Under the pieces are notes generated by a model, which saw nothing but the letters and a program-made list of their open reading frames with translations, was not told the origin of the DNA and ran no database searches. A DNA stretch of 64,000 bases, from the NCBI RefSeq assembly GCF_963855985.1, contig NC_087104.1, positions 3,286,001-3,350,000 of the forward strand. Direction: 5' to 3'. This DNA is from Ostrinia nubilalis. Lineage: Eukaryota > Arthropoda > Insecta > Lepidoptera > Crambidae. The position numbers and the translations under genes were made by a program. Of the stretch, positions 43,002 to 64,000 are shown piece by piece; positions within the stretch are counted from its first letter, which is position 1; each line of letters begins with the position of its first letter.

Positions 43002-46000
43002 TCAGGGTATCTCAGAGTACAAGTGCACCTGTTTCCTGAACCAGTGGAAGTAGGTAGACATGTGGTCCCTGGTGACGTTGATAGCTGTTTGCGTTTTGTT
43101 CTGTAGTATCTCTGGCGCCCATTCTCCTCTGAAATAGAAAGATAAAGATCTTGTAAAAACCTTGCCACTAATAAACAAAATTAACCAAGATAGTTACATT
43201 CAAATTTTTTTTTCAGTTGCAATTAGATACAAAAAACCAACTTACATGAACACTTTAGTAGCCAGGTAGTCGGAGGACAATGTGTAGTACTGAATAGTAA
43301 ACTTCTTAACAGCAGAGTATCCAGTTAATGTATAATTCTGGACATTGTCGATCAGTCCTGGAACATACTGCTCTATCGTGGCCACAACAATTGGTGTTTT
43401 CGCTGCGACAAACTCTTGTATGTTTGCATAGAGCACACTGACTTTGTTGCAGGCTACAGTGAAGAGGTCTTTGGAGAGCTGAATATACGGTTTGCATATC
43501 TCGATCGTCTGTGCGTAATACACTGGGGTGTTGGTTTCCAGCCAAATATACCCTCGGGCGGAAGTGGAGAGAGTCTTCTGCCATGCATGCTGACTCTGCT
43601 CTAAGATCCCAAGATCTTTAAATAGCTTCCCTGTTGCGCTTTCTGTAAAAATATATTGAGGTTAGTAGTATGTTCGTATTGGCAGTCAAGCTGTAGATCC
43701 TGGCTACACAGGAGTTGCAGCAGTGGGAACGGGAGGTGGGAATAGTCCCGTTTAGTGTCATTCTTAATTTAATTTGATAATGATATAATTTGGAAGATAG
43801 AAATATAGAAACTTACTTGGGAAGTCACCAGCTCTCGAAACATCATATGCCACCAGTCCAATGATACTCAAAAGCACAACGAAAATGGCCTTTATCCACG
43901 GAAAACTTCTAGTACTCGTCATCCTGTCTAGAATATCCTGTAAAAAATATTTTTATTTTAAAACTTGTTCATTAAAATTCACCTGACCAATCTCTTCAGA
44001 GAAAGTTGTTAAGCAACCTTTTATGGTAAATACCTACTTGAGAACACACAACTGATTTATAAATTTTAAGAAGTTTTATATCAATGTAAAATGAAATTAT
44101 GTTCTAAAGTCCACAAAGGTATCAGCACAACAACACATTATTTAGTGATAAGTATTAGCTTTTGAAATACATTAATGCAATTAATGTTTTTATAAACCAG
44201 ACAGTATTTGAGACAAAAGTGCCTACCTGAACTAACAAAAGAATTCAGGAATTTTAACCAAATAAACAAATAGAAAACTGGTCCTTTGCAATGTTAGTTA
44301 ACACACAGACTGCTCCCTGCCGGGTTATCTTTAGTACACAAAGTTATCACACCCAATAACTATCTAATTAATGATGTCATGAACTCTAATGACATTCATC
44401 GTTTTCTTTGTTTACTGGAGTTAATAAATGGATATTACAAAACAAAATGTTACTCATGTCATTTAACTTTACCTTTTCTTATATTGTAAAATGCACTCAG
44501 AAATTATTAGTTACACAAAAAGCAACATACCTACATCAAGTTTACTTTTATCCTGTTACTATTATTGACTAAGGAATGTGGAAAATAAGTATAAATATAT
44601 TTTAGATTTCAGGTAATTAATAGCTGAAGAGTAAGAATATTGAATTAGCCTAGCATTAATATATTTTTGACTGAGTATTCGTAAAAATAACACTTCACTG
44701 GTGAAAAATATTTCTGGTTACCTGGATATTTATTTCATCTAACACTTGTGGAGCTTACAGATTCCAATCAACGGCGGTCGTTTACAACATAGTAACGGAT
44801 ATTAACACGCTATTTACGGTTATCGCGGTTGGGTGCTTTCTATACACGCACAAAGTGGTTTTTCTAGTTTCATTCAACAAATACGACGGACCAACGCGAA
44901 GCACTACGCGATACGCCCTACTGGCCAACACATCACTCCGTCAAATAAGTAATTCATAAATATAACAAATTATTAATAATTCATTGATTGAATTTCTCAT
45001 ATTTACCTAAACGTTTGGACGATTTTTCATTCGATGCGAAGCAAATAAAATAATTTCAACTTCAACGCCAACAAAAATGTCGCCCAGGGTACGGAAACTT
45101 CCATACTACGATCAAACTTGCTTCCAAACAGCGACTTCAGTCGATAAATTCCAATACTTTTTTTTTTTTTTTTCTTCTTTATGGCTCTCGCGGATTGCGT
45201 TTAGCCACGACGGGGTTCTTGATTTTTGCGTTCAGTTTTGCCATAAGTTTTGCGGACATTGCGTTTAGACAGGGTGGGATTGGGTTAAAGTTAAAAGGTA
45301 GGGAAACGAATCAATTACGGAAGGAAACGGAACAAAGGATGGTTTTCATAGGATCAATTTAGGTGTGATATAAGTACAAAATAATAAAAATAAAATAATA
45401 TTTACATAAGTACAATATACATTACTATTTACAATTTTATATTATTATGGGTAATAAATTCGGCTAGGATATTATAAACATCAATGTTATTGGTATATAA
45501 TAGGCAAGTGATGGATGTAGGAAAAGGAATTTTAATGGCTAAAAGAGAACTAATAAAAGAGGAACGATCATATAGGCAACAGTAAAAAAATATGTGATTT
45601 AAGTCTCCGACGCCAGAACCACAAGTGCACGAATCATAATCAAGTACATGAATTTTAGCCAAGTGTGCTGGAGTGCACACGTGACCAAGTCGCATTCTAG
45701 TTAAAATGGTAGTAACTGTTTTGGAAAGATTAATTTTAACAAACCATGGTTTACAAAGGATGGATGGTTGAATGAGCTTGTAATGTTTCCCCTTAGATTG
45801 GCTAGTGAACTCCCAATTCTCATCCCAGGCAGATTTGAGATAAGCTTTGGGAAGGGCTGCCGTTAAGTCATGGCAATAATTTGTGTACGGATGTATATCT
45901 CCACACTCAACCGCTTCATTGGCCAGCTTATCAGCTTTATCATTTCCTGGAATATTGGTATGACTAGGAATCCACGCAAAATTAATTAAATGACTGTTAA

Positions 46001-49000
46001 GACTACATTTGTGAAGTAATTTCCTGCATTCTGTAATAATAGGATAATTAGTATTGTTCTTAAATGGAAATTTATGTAATGCCTGCAAAGCACTTTTAGA
46101 GTCACAAAATATTACAGTTGTGTTTAATTTCATAAGGAGAGCATACTCTAAAGCCTTAAACAGTCCAAAACATTCTCCTGTAAAGACTGATGATTCTGGA
46201 CGGAGTTTTATTTTCTGGACAATATGATATTGTTTATGGTATGCGCCAACGCCAACATGACCCGTTGGAGAGTGCTTAGATGCATCGCAATAGATATGAT
46301 GCCAATCGCCCCAGTGTTCGTCTACGATCTGATTGAACTTAATGTTAGCATTGTAGTCATCCTTATGTATGTCTAGGTTGAAATGAATTGTCGGAGTAAG
46401 AATAAGGGATTCAAAATTTACAGAAAATATCGGAAGAAAGGAGGTTCTGTGGACTGGGGCTTGGATTGATATAAATTTACGAAAACTAATAATCACACAA
46501 GGAGGAGATTTACGTGACCAATAAGAGGAAGTATCAATTAAATCATTAAGTCTGTTGAGTTTGCTATATATAGGATGGTCAGCAAATTGAAGTACACGGA
46601 AAAGATACTTGTCACATAAATATTGGCGGCGTAATTTCAATGGGGGCTCAACACATTCAGCTTGCAAGGCATTGATTGGACTCGATTTCATAGCACCAGC
46701 TATAATCCTTAGCGCTTTAGATTGAATCGCATCCAATTTACTTAAACCAACTAAATTACAAGGCTCTAGATAGAAACTGCCATAGTCAAGTACACTTCTT
46801 ATAATAGCATTGTATAAAAGTCTTAATGACGCTGGGTGAGCACCCCACCAGACTCCAGAAACACATCTTATTTCTTAAAATATTTAAAAGCTTTTCAGAT
46901 TTTGCAGCAATGCTATAACAATGAGGAAGCAATACTTTTTAACTACCCTAAAACGCTTTAGATGTCGCTGCTCCTGTTTCCTTCATATTTTCATTTTTTT
47001 CTTAATTAAAATATATTTCAGAATATTGTTAATTACAATGTGAAAACTTTTTTTAAAATGAAATTAATTTGTTTTAATTTAAAACTGAACGGTGACATTT
47101 TTTGTTATAATTTACATAATAGAGTAGTAGAAATTACTATTTAACATATGGCAACTTTGTTTTTCCTCCAAAATGGCCGGTGTTGTTTTTGTTAGGTTGA
47201 ATGCATTCTTGTTTTCTTAGCCATCGTTTATGAGTTCTGTGGCCCTATTAAAGTATTGAAGAGTCGAGTCAAATTCAAGTTCATTCCTTCGTACCTGCTG
47301 CTGTTCTGGTTCATCGGAGTTTTGTTCGTTCCTTCGTGAATCGCGAAGAAACTTTCTGTTATGTTCACAAGTGATCTGAGTTTTCTCAAAGTGCAAATGC
47401 TTTTTTAGTGTTGTTGAAAACTTTGCGAAAAGACGCTTTTGGTGTATAATATTATGTGTGTTCATAAATAAAGTAAAATTATTAAATTGAAAAGTTTTTG
47501 TTTATTTGCATTTCCATGTGCAATGTAGAATTTTTCCAAATCCATTGTTTTAAAAATAATACAATACGTACACCATAAAGATAAATACTTTCAAAATAAT
47601 GGATTTGAAAAAATTCTACATTGTACATCAAAAAAACAATAATTCTTTGAAGGTTATGAGGGCCTATGTGTGCGTGAACTGTGTGTATGTGTGCGTGAAC
47701 TGTGTGTATGTGTGCGTGGACTTTATGTATGTATGTGTGCGTGGACTATGTATGTATGTGAGCGTTACGTACGTAGGTTAAGTACAGGGAATTTAACACC
47801 AGGCTGTCAATTAGTAGGTTCAAAAATTTGACAGAGAGGGTTCTCTATTTCCTATGTATTACTTTTCTCTATGATGTCGCCCTACTTTTTTTTTAAACTA
47901 TGACATGACATGACACTGACGTGGTGTGAGCACATTCAGCCAGAGAAATTTAATAAGATAGGATGCGTTCACACGCGTTATTGGTTTAGTGAAACAATAT
48001 TGTAGTATAGATGACCCACGCTGAACTGTCCCGCCAAACTCAATGACAGGGGGGCGCTACCATCGTTCAACTTTATGGTTTCCAACATGGCAAAAATCGG
48101 AACCAGCGATTCGGTATTGACGGTGGCGCCCCGCTGTCAATGTCATCGATAGGACAGTTCAGTATTTTGGAACTATAAAATTAAAGTTTTAATTGCTTTG
48201 CAGTTTTTTTAACAAATAATATAATGAATAGCACGGAATTATGTATTACTTATGTAGAAATATAAAGTCTACTGTTTGATTGGCTACTAGGAAAATATTT
48301 TACGATTTAGCAACTTGGTGCAAAGTGTATACCTGCGAAAAATCTAAACTCATTACTTGAAAATATACGTATTAAAGTCACTGACCTGGCATATCTTGGA
48401 GGTTCTGACGACAGTCTCATCCTTCTTCTTGCCCTTCAGAGCGTCCCCGCTCACTTCCCGGAACTGGACGACTGTGGTCTTCAGCGATTTGCGCTTCAGT
48501 CGTGGGCTTACTTCTGCCCAGTTGCTGTCTAAAGTGGAAATAGTTTGTTTTAAATATTTGCCCGCTTTCACCTAGTCAACTCCGTTAGACAAGAACAAAG
48601 ATGGAATGTTGGATGGCTCTTATCCAAAAAATACGACGATACGATTCTGATACGATCAGACGCGATTAATCGATACGTGTGACAACACTAAAGAATATAA
48701 ACGGGTGGCCACACAATTTTTCACGGATTAATTTGATTTGTACAATGAAATGATGCGGATATTTGTTCCACTTATCACGTATTTTTTCCAGTTTATGATT
48801 TTGCTATCGCCACAAATTAAGCGTTTCAAGACACAATACACGATATCTTTCAAATAAAATATCAAGGCAACTTACTAATATAATCGAGCAGTGTAGCCGA
48901 CTGCTTGGTACATTTGTGGAACAGCTGTCGCCAGGTGGCATTGCATGAGTCGTCTCTGACCAGACAGTCGACCAGGCTCTCCACCAGGACCTTATTGTAG

Positions 49001-52000
49001 GCGTCTAGATTCGACCCACTGAGGTACTGGTTGGGCAGCTTTTTCATTATCTGATTGAATGTTACTTGTAACTTATTGCCACTCTTATTGAAATATATAT
49101 CCTGGAATGAAGAAAGAGGATTAGAAACATAATAAAAATATACAACTGATATAGTTTTCTTGATTCATGTAAGATCATAGTGGTTAGGGCAATAAACACA
49201 TAATGCAGTGAAGTGTGCACCAGATACTTTAGCAGGCATTTATATATTTTTTCAAATGGATAAAATTAAATCAGATTATTCTAAAAATGTAACGAGAATG
49301 TCGGTCATCTTCTTAATATCTTCCACCCGAGACAAGGAGCAAAATGTAACAGTTGTAATTTCAAAATTTCGGCCTTTTTATCCGACTGCGCCAAAAGGAC
49401 GGTTATATTTTTTGTATGGATTTACTTTGCTCCGTGAAGAGATTTGAATTTCGGAGCGGTCAAAGTGCCACTTAGGGGACAAGTTTTATCTAAATAATGC
49501 AGTAACCAACTCACCTTATATTTACTTAATTGGTTGATAAGGTCACTTGATAATTCTTTGGACAGATTATTCTTCTTCGCATTCACCATATCGAACATGG
49601 CCAGAAGTTGGTCCTGGCTGACTTTCGTGGAGTCCATATCTGCGTGGCAATCGAGCAAAGTGCCAAGGTAGGCCACTATGTACTTAGAGTAATTCTTCAG
49701 TTCTATAATTGGCAGGAACAGCTCTTGCCACGCTGTAATAAGTGTTTTAATATTAATTTCAACAAAAAGTGAAACTGATTCAGTTTATCGATCAAATAAT
49801 GCGTATTCAATGAAATAAACGACTATCGTATCGCAAATGCAATGCATTTTATAATGCAGCTGTAAATCACATCAGATAGATGAAATGCAACAAATCAGTA
49901 CATCAATAAATAAAATTAATTTTACTTTTGATCCACTAATGAAATATTTTTGTTAAATATTGGAGTAAACAACTACAACCTTTTACTTGCAGCAAAAGGC
50001 ACTCACTAGTGCTCCACCTAAGATAGTGTCAGACACCTATGCGGCAGATAACTGATAAGTTCATCATCGAAAGGTGTTATCTTGACATGTTATTACATTT
50101 TTAACCGATGAACTGAACTTATCTCTTACACCTCAGAGTTTAATTTGGACTGTAGTAGGTATCAAAAAGTTCGTATGCTAAATTTTATAAGAAAGACATG
50201 GTAGAATAATAATAATTTATGAGACATTCCGAGGCAGTCAACCAATGACAAAATTTGATATTATTTAGCAGTGTTATTTACAGATACATTTTTCTCTTTT
50301 GAGACTGGCTGGCTGGTTAATTGATGTGTGGGACTGCAAGCATATAGTCGTATAGGTCACGCAGCAAGAGTTGAGGCAATCAACACAAGCAAAAATTTTT
50401 TATGTACGCTGTCACGCTTTGTTTTGTGTGTTCTGAATTCAAATATGACATCAATGTGAGTATGTGTTCGTCTCAACTTTTATTGAGCGTCCTATATCAA
50501 AGTTAGAAAGTCAAAGGTACCTTTCACTCCCACAGCAAAATCGCTTAGGCCTCCTTGGCCAAAGGCCCACAGCAGAGTCAGGCCAATCGGCGGGCGGTTC
50601 TGGTACGAGTTGCGGAGACTCGCACTCTTCGCTACCGACGCTACGCAGAATTCTGGGTACGCCTTTGCTAGCATTTGAAGGAGCAGTCTGTGTCCGTTCA
50701 CGGATTGTGCTGGACATAGAAAATGTCAGTTAAATAATGATTATATTTAGTAAAACATGAGTATGATTGTAAGTCAGGGTCAATATACTACGTGCAGCAA
50801 GTTAAAAAGAGAAAGACTACCTAGTAGACTAAAAAAAATAAGTAATTTCATAGTCATATTCATATTCATTTTATTCACTTCACAGTCTTAGTGTAGGTCT
50901 AGGTTAATTGTTTTTTACATATGCAAAAGAAACAGTTGTTTAAATACTGCATTTTAAAGAGTAGCATTCTCATAAAAATAATGTCTTTTCCACTTTGTTT
51001 ACATATTACATGAGAATGTCACATTGAAAAAGAGATAAGAAAATTGTAATTGATGCCAATGTTATAAAAGTAGTTTTTAAAATGTAAATATGCTGGAAAA
51101 ATACCTGTTTGATATTATTAGGTGAAAAATATATTATGAGGAAAGGTCTAAATGTGTGAAATTATAATCTAAAAATATTTTTCCAATTTACAATGCTTAA
51201 AAGAATAAATAATAACCCACCTCTGCTCATATCATTGGCCAAAGTTGTGAGTGTAACATCGTAGAATAATTGAGCATTGGCCTTTCCTGCATCTTGCAGC
51301 ACCTTTTCTAGGCTGCTTTGGATCTCGTCAGGCACAACTGATAACGGATAGTCTAGATTGTAATTTCCAAAAGTGGGGTCATCCACGTCTATTTGAATTT
51401 TAGAATTGAGGAAATTGGCCACTTCTTTTAGCCAGACAAGTGGTGCGTTTGAGAACCTAAGTTTGTTACTTGCTATGATTGAGGCTAGTTCGGAAGGGTC
51501 GATCTGAAAACAAAGTGTACAATCAGATAAGTTTTTTTTAAAGATATTACAAAAGTATCTTTATCAACATAATTTTATCAAAGTTTTTTAATGCACTAGT
51601 TTCACTCGGAAACTGTGACATAATATCAACAAAAAATGAGGTAAAAGTAGAAATAAGATACAAATTCAGAGCACACAACAAAAGCATTGCGCAACAGTTA
51701 CATCATCAGCTTAAATTATCAGAAAAGGAGGCCATCTGTTAATTTTATGTAAGAAAACTACTTTGTATTGTAGCAAGTGTGTCAGAGATGCATTGAGTAG
51801 TTAAATTATACTTTAGTCCGTAAGTTATGCTAACTTCTAGAATAGTTATTTACTTTTTTTATAATTTGAATAATGCATAAAGAGCTGGTGCATAAAATTT
51901 TATCAGCCAGGTCATAGTCCATTATAGATTTGGAAAATGAATTGTTTAATTAATTGATCATAAAACATCTGGGGTAGCATTTTATAAATGTGAACTCTTT

Positions 52001-52971
52001 ATTCTTTTCTGTACACTACACATTAATATACCTGGGTTACAAGGTAATAGTTTGTTTTTATTAAAAATTAATATACTTATTACTAGCTTTCCACCCGCGG
52101 CTTCGCGCTCGTTGACCTACATTATCTACATATTTTACGGAACCCTATTTTTTTCCAAAATAAAATTTAGCCTATGTTACTCGTAGATAATGTAGCTTTC
52201 GAATGGTGAAAGAATTTTTAAAAACGGTCCAGTAGTTTTTGAGCCTATTCATTACAACCAAACAAACAAACAAAGTTTTCCTCTTTATAATATTAGTGTA
52301 GAAGTGTAGATAAGTCAACAGCATATCAAGCTAAACAGCTTCTTATTAAGTTGCAATAGGTGCTATTTTGCATTCGTCATGATGTGCAGTCGTCAGTATG
52401 AATAAGGCTACATACCAACTCTAAAGCATCATCAATAGTTTTGGGCGGCTTTGGTTTAGGAGGCTCCGCTTTCTTGTCCTGCTGCTTCTTAGATTTCTTA
52501 TCGCCTTCCTTCTTTTTGTCTTTGGATGGCTTCTTGTCATCGTCCACCACCATTCCAGCGTAAAAAGATTTGATCTCCGAGTGAGGAACTGGAAACATAT
52601 GTAAATTTTATTACTGCTGCACCCACTTTTATGTTATCAATAATCCATGTACTCACTATGTAATGCATTCAACTGTTACTTTTGAAGAAATTATCTAATG
52701 TTTACCTTCAATGAAATTAATTTAATTTTTATTATATCAATAGGTGTGAACACTTGGTTGTTTTAGACTTTGCCATAGAAGAAATAGAGAACTAAGATAA
52801 AGAGGGTACAGAAAATGCATCAACTACAGAAACATAAGGTTAATAGGACTCACCGACATCCTCAAGTTTCGGCCCATTTTTGATAGTTTTTTTTACATCT
52901 TCCTTCGATTTAACTTTACCGTTTTGAGACTTCTTATTCTTCCCAACAACTTCCCATTGACCGCTCGACAT
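43002..52971 (-). CDS. TMEM214: Transmembrane protein 214 (664 aa)
   Basis: Ten coding exons, written in transcription order (minus strand): 52971-52854, 52588-52416, 51503-51221, 50709-50521, 49732-49515, 49101-48876, 48528-48386, 43937-43817, 43642-43246 and 43128-43002. They total 1995 nt in one frame with GT..AG junctions. The start MSSGQWEVVGK and the segments DPSELASIIA, LLWAFGQGG, VSPRLKRKSLK and KTPIVVATIEQYVPG fit TMEM214; length is close to the human protein. A Lys-rich linker (KDKKKEGDKKSKK) follows the N-terminus, and a transmembrane segment lies in exon 8 (WIKAIFVVLLSIIGLVAY). TMEM214 is an ER membrane protein linked to ER-stress apoptosis in mammals; the insect role is unknown. 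The 4.4-kb intron 7 carries a P-type element with a LINE inside. Confidence 0.92.
45161..46929 (-). mobile_element. 5'-truncated RNase H-bearing LINE (I/R1-like)
   Basis: An oligo(T) run at 45161-45173 is the poly(A) tail in reverse. CAATACTTTT at about 45152-45161 recurs at 46930-46939 as the target duplication. The 5' end stops within the reverse-transcriptase region (minus strand up to about 46920). Confidence 0.88.
45429..46736 (-). CDS. LINE ORF2 C-terminal part with RNase H (435 aa, truncated)
   Basis: Begins in the RT thumb (MDAIQSKALRIIAGA; coding clearly continues upstream as SVLDYGSFYLEP, to about 46860). An RNase H domain at about residues 155-300 shows the four acidic positions: YCDASKHSPTG, FTGECFGLFKALEYAL, IFCDSKSALQAL and WIPSHTNIPGNDKADKLA. 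A C-terminal Cys/His cluster (CTCGSGVGDLNHIFFYC) follows. This layout is that of I/R1-type LINEs, not of the CR1/Jockey-type element at 1105-6280. Being 5' truncated, it cannot move by itself. Confidence 0.88.
   Translation of the reverse strand: MDAIQSKALRIIAGAMKSSPINALQAECVEPPLKLRRQYLCDKYLFRVLQFADHPIYSKLNRLNDLIDTSSYWSRKSPPCVIISFRKFISIQAPVHRTSFLPIFSVNFESLILTPTIHFNLDIHKDDYNANIKFNQIVDEHWGDWHHIYCDASKHSPTGHVGVGAYHKQYHIVQKIKLRPESSVFTGECFGLFKALEYALLMKLNTTVIFCDSKSALQALHKFPFKNNTNYPIITECRKLLHKCSLNSHLINFAWIPSHTNIPGNDKADKLANEAVECGDIHPYTNYCHDLTAALPKAYLKSAWDENWEFTSQSKGKHYKLIQPSILCKPWFVKINLSKTVTTILTRMRLGHVCTPAHLAKIHVLDYDSCTCGSGVGDLNHIFFYCCLYDRSSFISSLLAIKIPFPTSITCLLYTNNIDVYNILAEFITHNNIKL
48019..48163. mobile_element. 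Imperfect inverted-repeat MITE
   Basis: GCTGAACTGTCC near the left end pairs with GGACAGTTCAGT at the right, and TGACAGGGGGGCGCTACC pairs with GGTGGCGCCCCGCTGTCA, giving arms of about 45 bp. No target duplication could be fixed. In TMEM214 intron 7. Confidence 0.65.
52083..52306 (-). mobile_element. Helitron-type (Lep1-like) repeat
   Basis: CTAGCTTTCCACCCGCGGCT at one end and CCTCTTTATAATATTAGTGT at the other, with ACCAAACAAACAAACAAAG inside, is a very common lepidopteran repeat that reads TC...CTAG on its own strand. In TMEM214 intron 2. Helitron assignment is from family memory and is tentative. Confidence 0.55.
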
Positions 52972-53831
52972 GTTGTTATATTTTTATTGGAATAAATCCG
53001 TTTTTTGTAAATAAAGGGAAAGCGAAGTTACACGTCAAAATGAAATAGCACAAAACGTCAAACAAAAATTGAGTGGATTGGAACGGAATCCTGTGATTGG
53101 TCAAAAAATTCCAGTTGGACAAAACGTGGCAGGAGGATAAAATGCATTCCGTTGCAAGTTGCATTACTGATAAAGATACTAGCGTAAAATTGTTTTAAAA
53201 AAGCTAGTAAATAATCATGTTAATAAATATAGTTCTATGTACAATTTAGTAAAACAATACAGTATAGAAATTTGAAATTAAAATAGTCGTCGCAAAATAA
53301 TATAATTATCATTACTGAAATTATGTGAAATGGAACATTACGTAGTGATGTGCCACGGCACATTTAGTAATCACTGTATTATTCACTTAAAATAAAGTTT
53401 ACTTCTCTTAGTTTCCAAATTAATTAAATAATTTAGACTAGCTTGATAGTACGCAACAGTATAATATTATGAATTGAAAATTAATTTGTACTTCAGACTC
53501 GTTGATTGATTGTTCTACGTTCTACACTACAGCCCGTAATAGTTAAACGTAATGTAAATTAATCGTAATGTAATCGTATCGTCTTTAACTTTTAATACGC
53601 TTTTGACATAACATGCAACGTATAAGTCATTCATGTCACAAAAGTCACAACAACACGGGAGACGTCTGTAATGTCTGATCGCTGATGTATTTTTTAGTTT
53701 TTCATTTTTCATTGAGAAAAATAGTCTTGTGTTATTGCTGACGATAATTCGCATTTTATTATTTATACGTTGACTAAATAAAAAACTTTAAAGTGATTCT
53801 ATAAACAGTGTCTACGTTTGTGATTAAAATA
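52972..53831. promoter_or_regulatory. Divergent promoter region of TMEM214 and FEM1B
   Basis: 860 bp between the two start codons, free of recognisable transposons and of long frames. Both 5' UTRs and core promoters must lie here. No TATA box was identified with confidence on either side. Confidence 0.55.
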
Positions 53832-63860
<10,029 letters not shown>

Positions 63861-63947
63861 TAGCGGCAACAGCAGCGGACGCGATAGTGATGAAGACATT
63901 AGACAGACCACGACGCGTTACACGAAGTAAAAGACAGCTTCTACCGG

Positions 63948-64000
63948 GCGTCGGTGGTGGAGCTACTGGCGGCGCGGCCTGAAGTCTCGCGCGCGCAGGC
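63948..64000 (+). pseudogene. Partial duplicate of FEM1B exon 5, cut by the window edge
   Basis: GGGCGTCGGTGGTGGAGCTACTGGC-type sequence repeats exon 5 from 63530 onward with one visible base change in the first 50 bp. No acceptor precedes it (CTTCTACCG joins directly). Whether it extends to a donor cannot be seen. Confidence 0.75.

Larger units (their letters stand above)
45085..47873 (+). mobile_element. Non-autonomous P-type element, copy N2, with nested LINE
   Basis: Starts CAGGGTACGGAAACTTCC and ends TTACTTTTCTCTATG, flanked by ATGTCGCC (45077-45084 and 47874-47881), an 8-bp duplication. Without the LINE it is about 1.01 kb and colinear with N1. Its GTGTGCGTG minisatellite has one more unit than N1. 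Lies in TMEM214 intron 7. Confidence 0.87.

Noticed and set aside
43306..43604. Overlapping frames on both strands inside TMEM214 exon 9
   Set aside because: Shadows of the confirmed coding frame, which alone is consistent with the splice phases.
45077..45268. 63-codon frame at the N2 left end
   Set aside because: It crosses the TSD, the element end and the LINE poly(T), so it is chance.

Overview
The window is animal nuclear DNA, almost certainly from a moth or butterfly. Every host gene is split by GT..AG introns with long AT-rich introns. The repeat load is typical of Lepidoptera: TTTTGAT-tailed LINEs, tRNA-type SINEs, the 'accatcaatccctaattttt' MITE family, RTE-like 3' ends and BEL/Pao elements. 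No prokaryotic features, CRISPR arrays, rRNA or functional tRNA genes were seen.

Host genes from left to right: (1) the last four coding exons of peptide:N-glycanase (NGLY1/Pngl), encoding its C-terminal PAW domain (+, 6291-15043); (2) a single-exon-CDS BTB/POZ protein (-, 18196-19038), tail to tail with NGLY1; (3) TATDN1, a TatD-family deoxyribonuclease (+, 40390-42197); (4) TMEM214, complete in ten coding exons (-, 43002-52971); (5) a FEM1B-like ankyrin-repeat CUL2 substrate receptor (+, from 53832, running off the right edge). BTB and TATDN1 diverge from one spacer that is only about 0.8 kb of host DNA once transposons are removed. TMEM214 and FEM1B diverge from a second spacer of 860 bp.

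Between the host genes is a transposon nest. A P element with a THAP-type transposase gene (20792-40310) is bounded by the 8-bp duplication GTCAAGTC, 71 bp before the TATDN1 start codon. It carries an 8669-bp BEL/Pao retrotransposon (209-bp LTRs that look identical, 1740-codon ORF) in an intron, and a second, nearly identical P element (34824-40231) in its own 3' terminus. Inside the BEL/Pao element is a 2023-bp terminal-inverted-repeat element with seven copies of the 12-mer TTGCACCCGCGA, which I cannot assign to a superfamily; a SINE-like piece lies inside that. The outer P transposase has a one-base frameshift; the inner copy reads as one open 931-residue chain across six exons. Two about 1.0-kb non-autonomous elements (19747-20749 and 45085-47873) share end sequences and 8-bp target duplications with the P elements.

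The other unusual region is NGLY1. Three of its four PAW exons are surrounded by tandem copies of themselves, complete with splice acceptors. A LINE tail ends about ten bases before one acceptor, and a 5.06-kb LTR element with 1476-bp LTRs sits in another intron, with an empty paralogous site preserved next to it. FEM1B exon 5 shows the same kind of partial duplication at the right edge.
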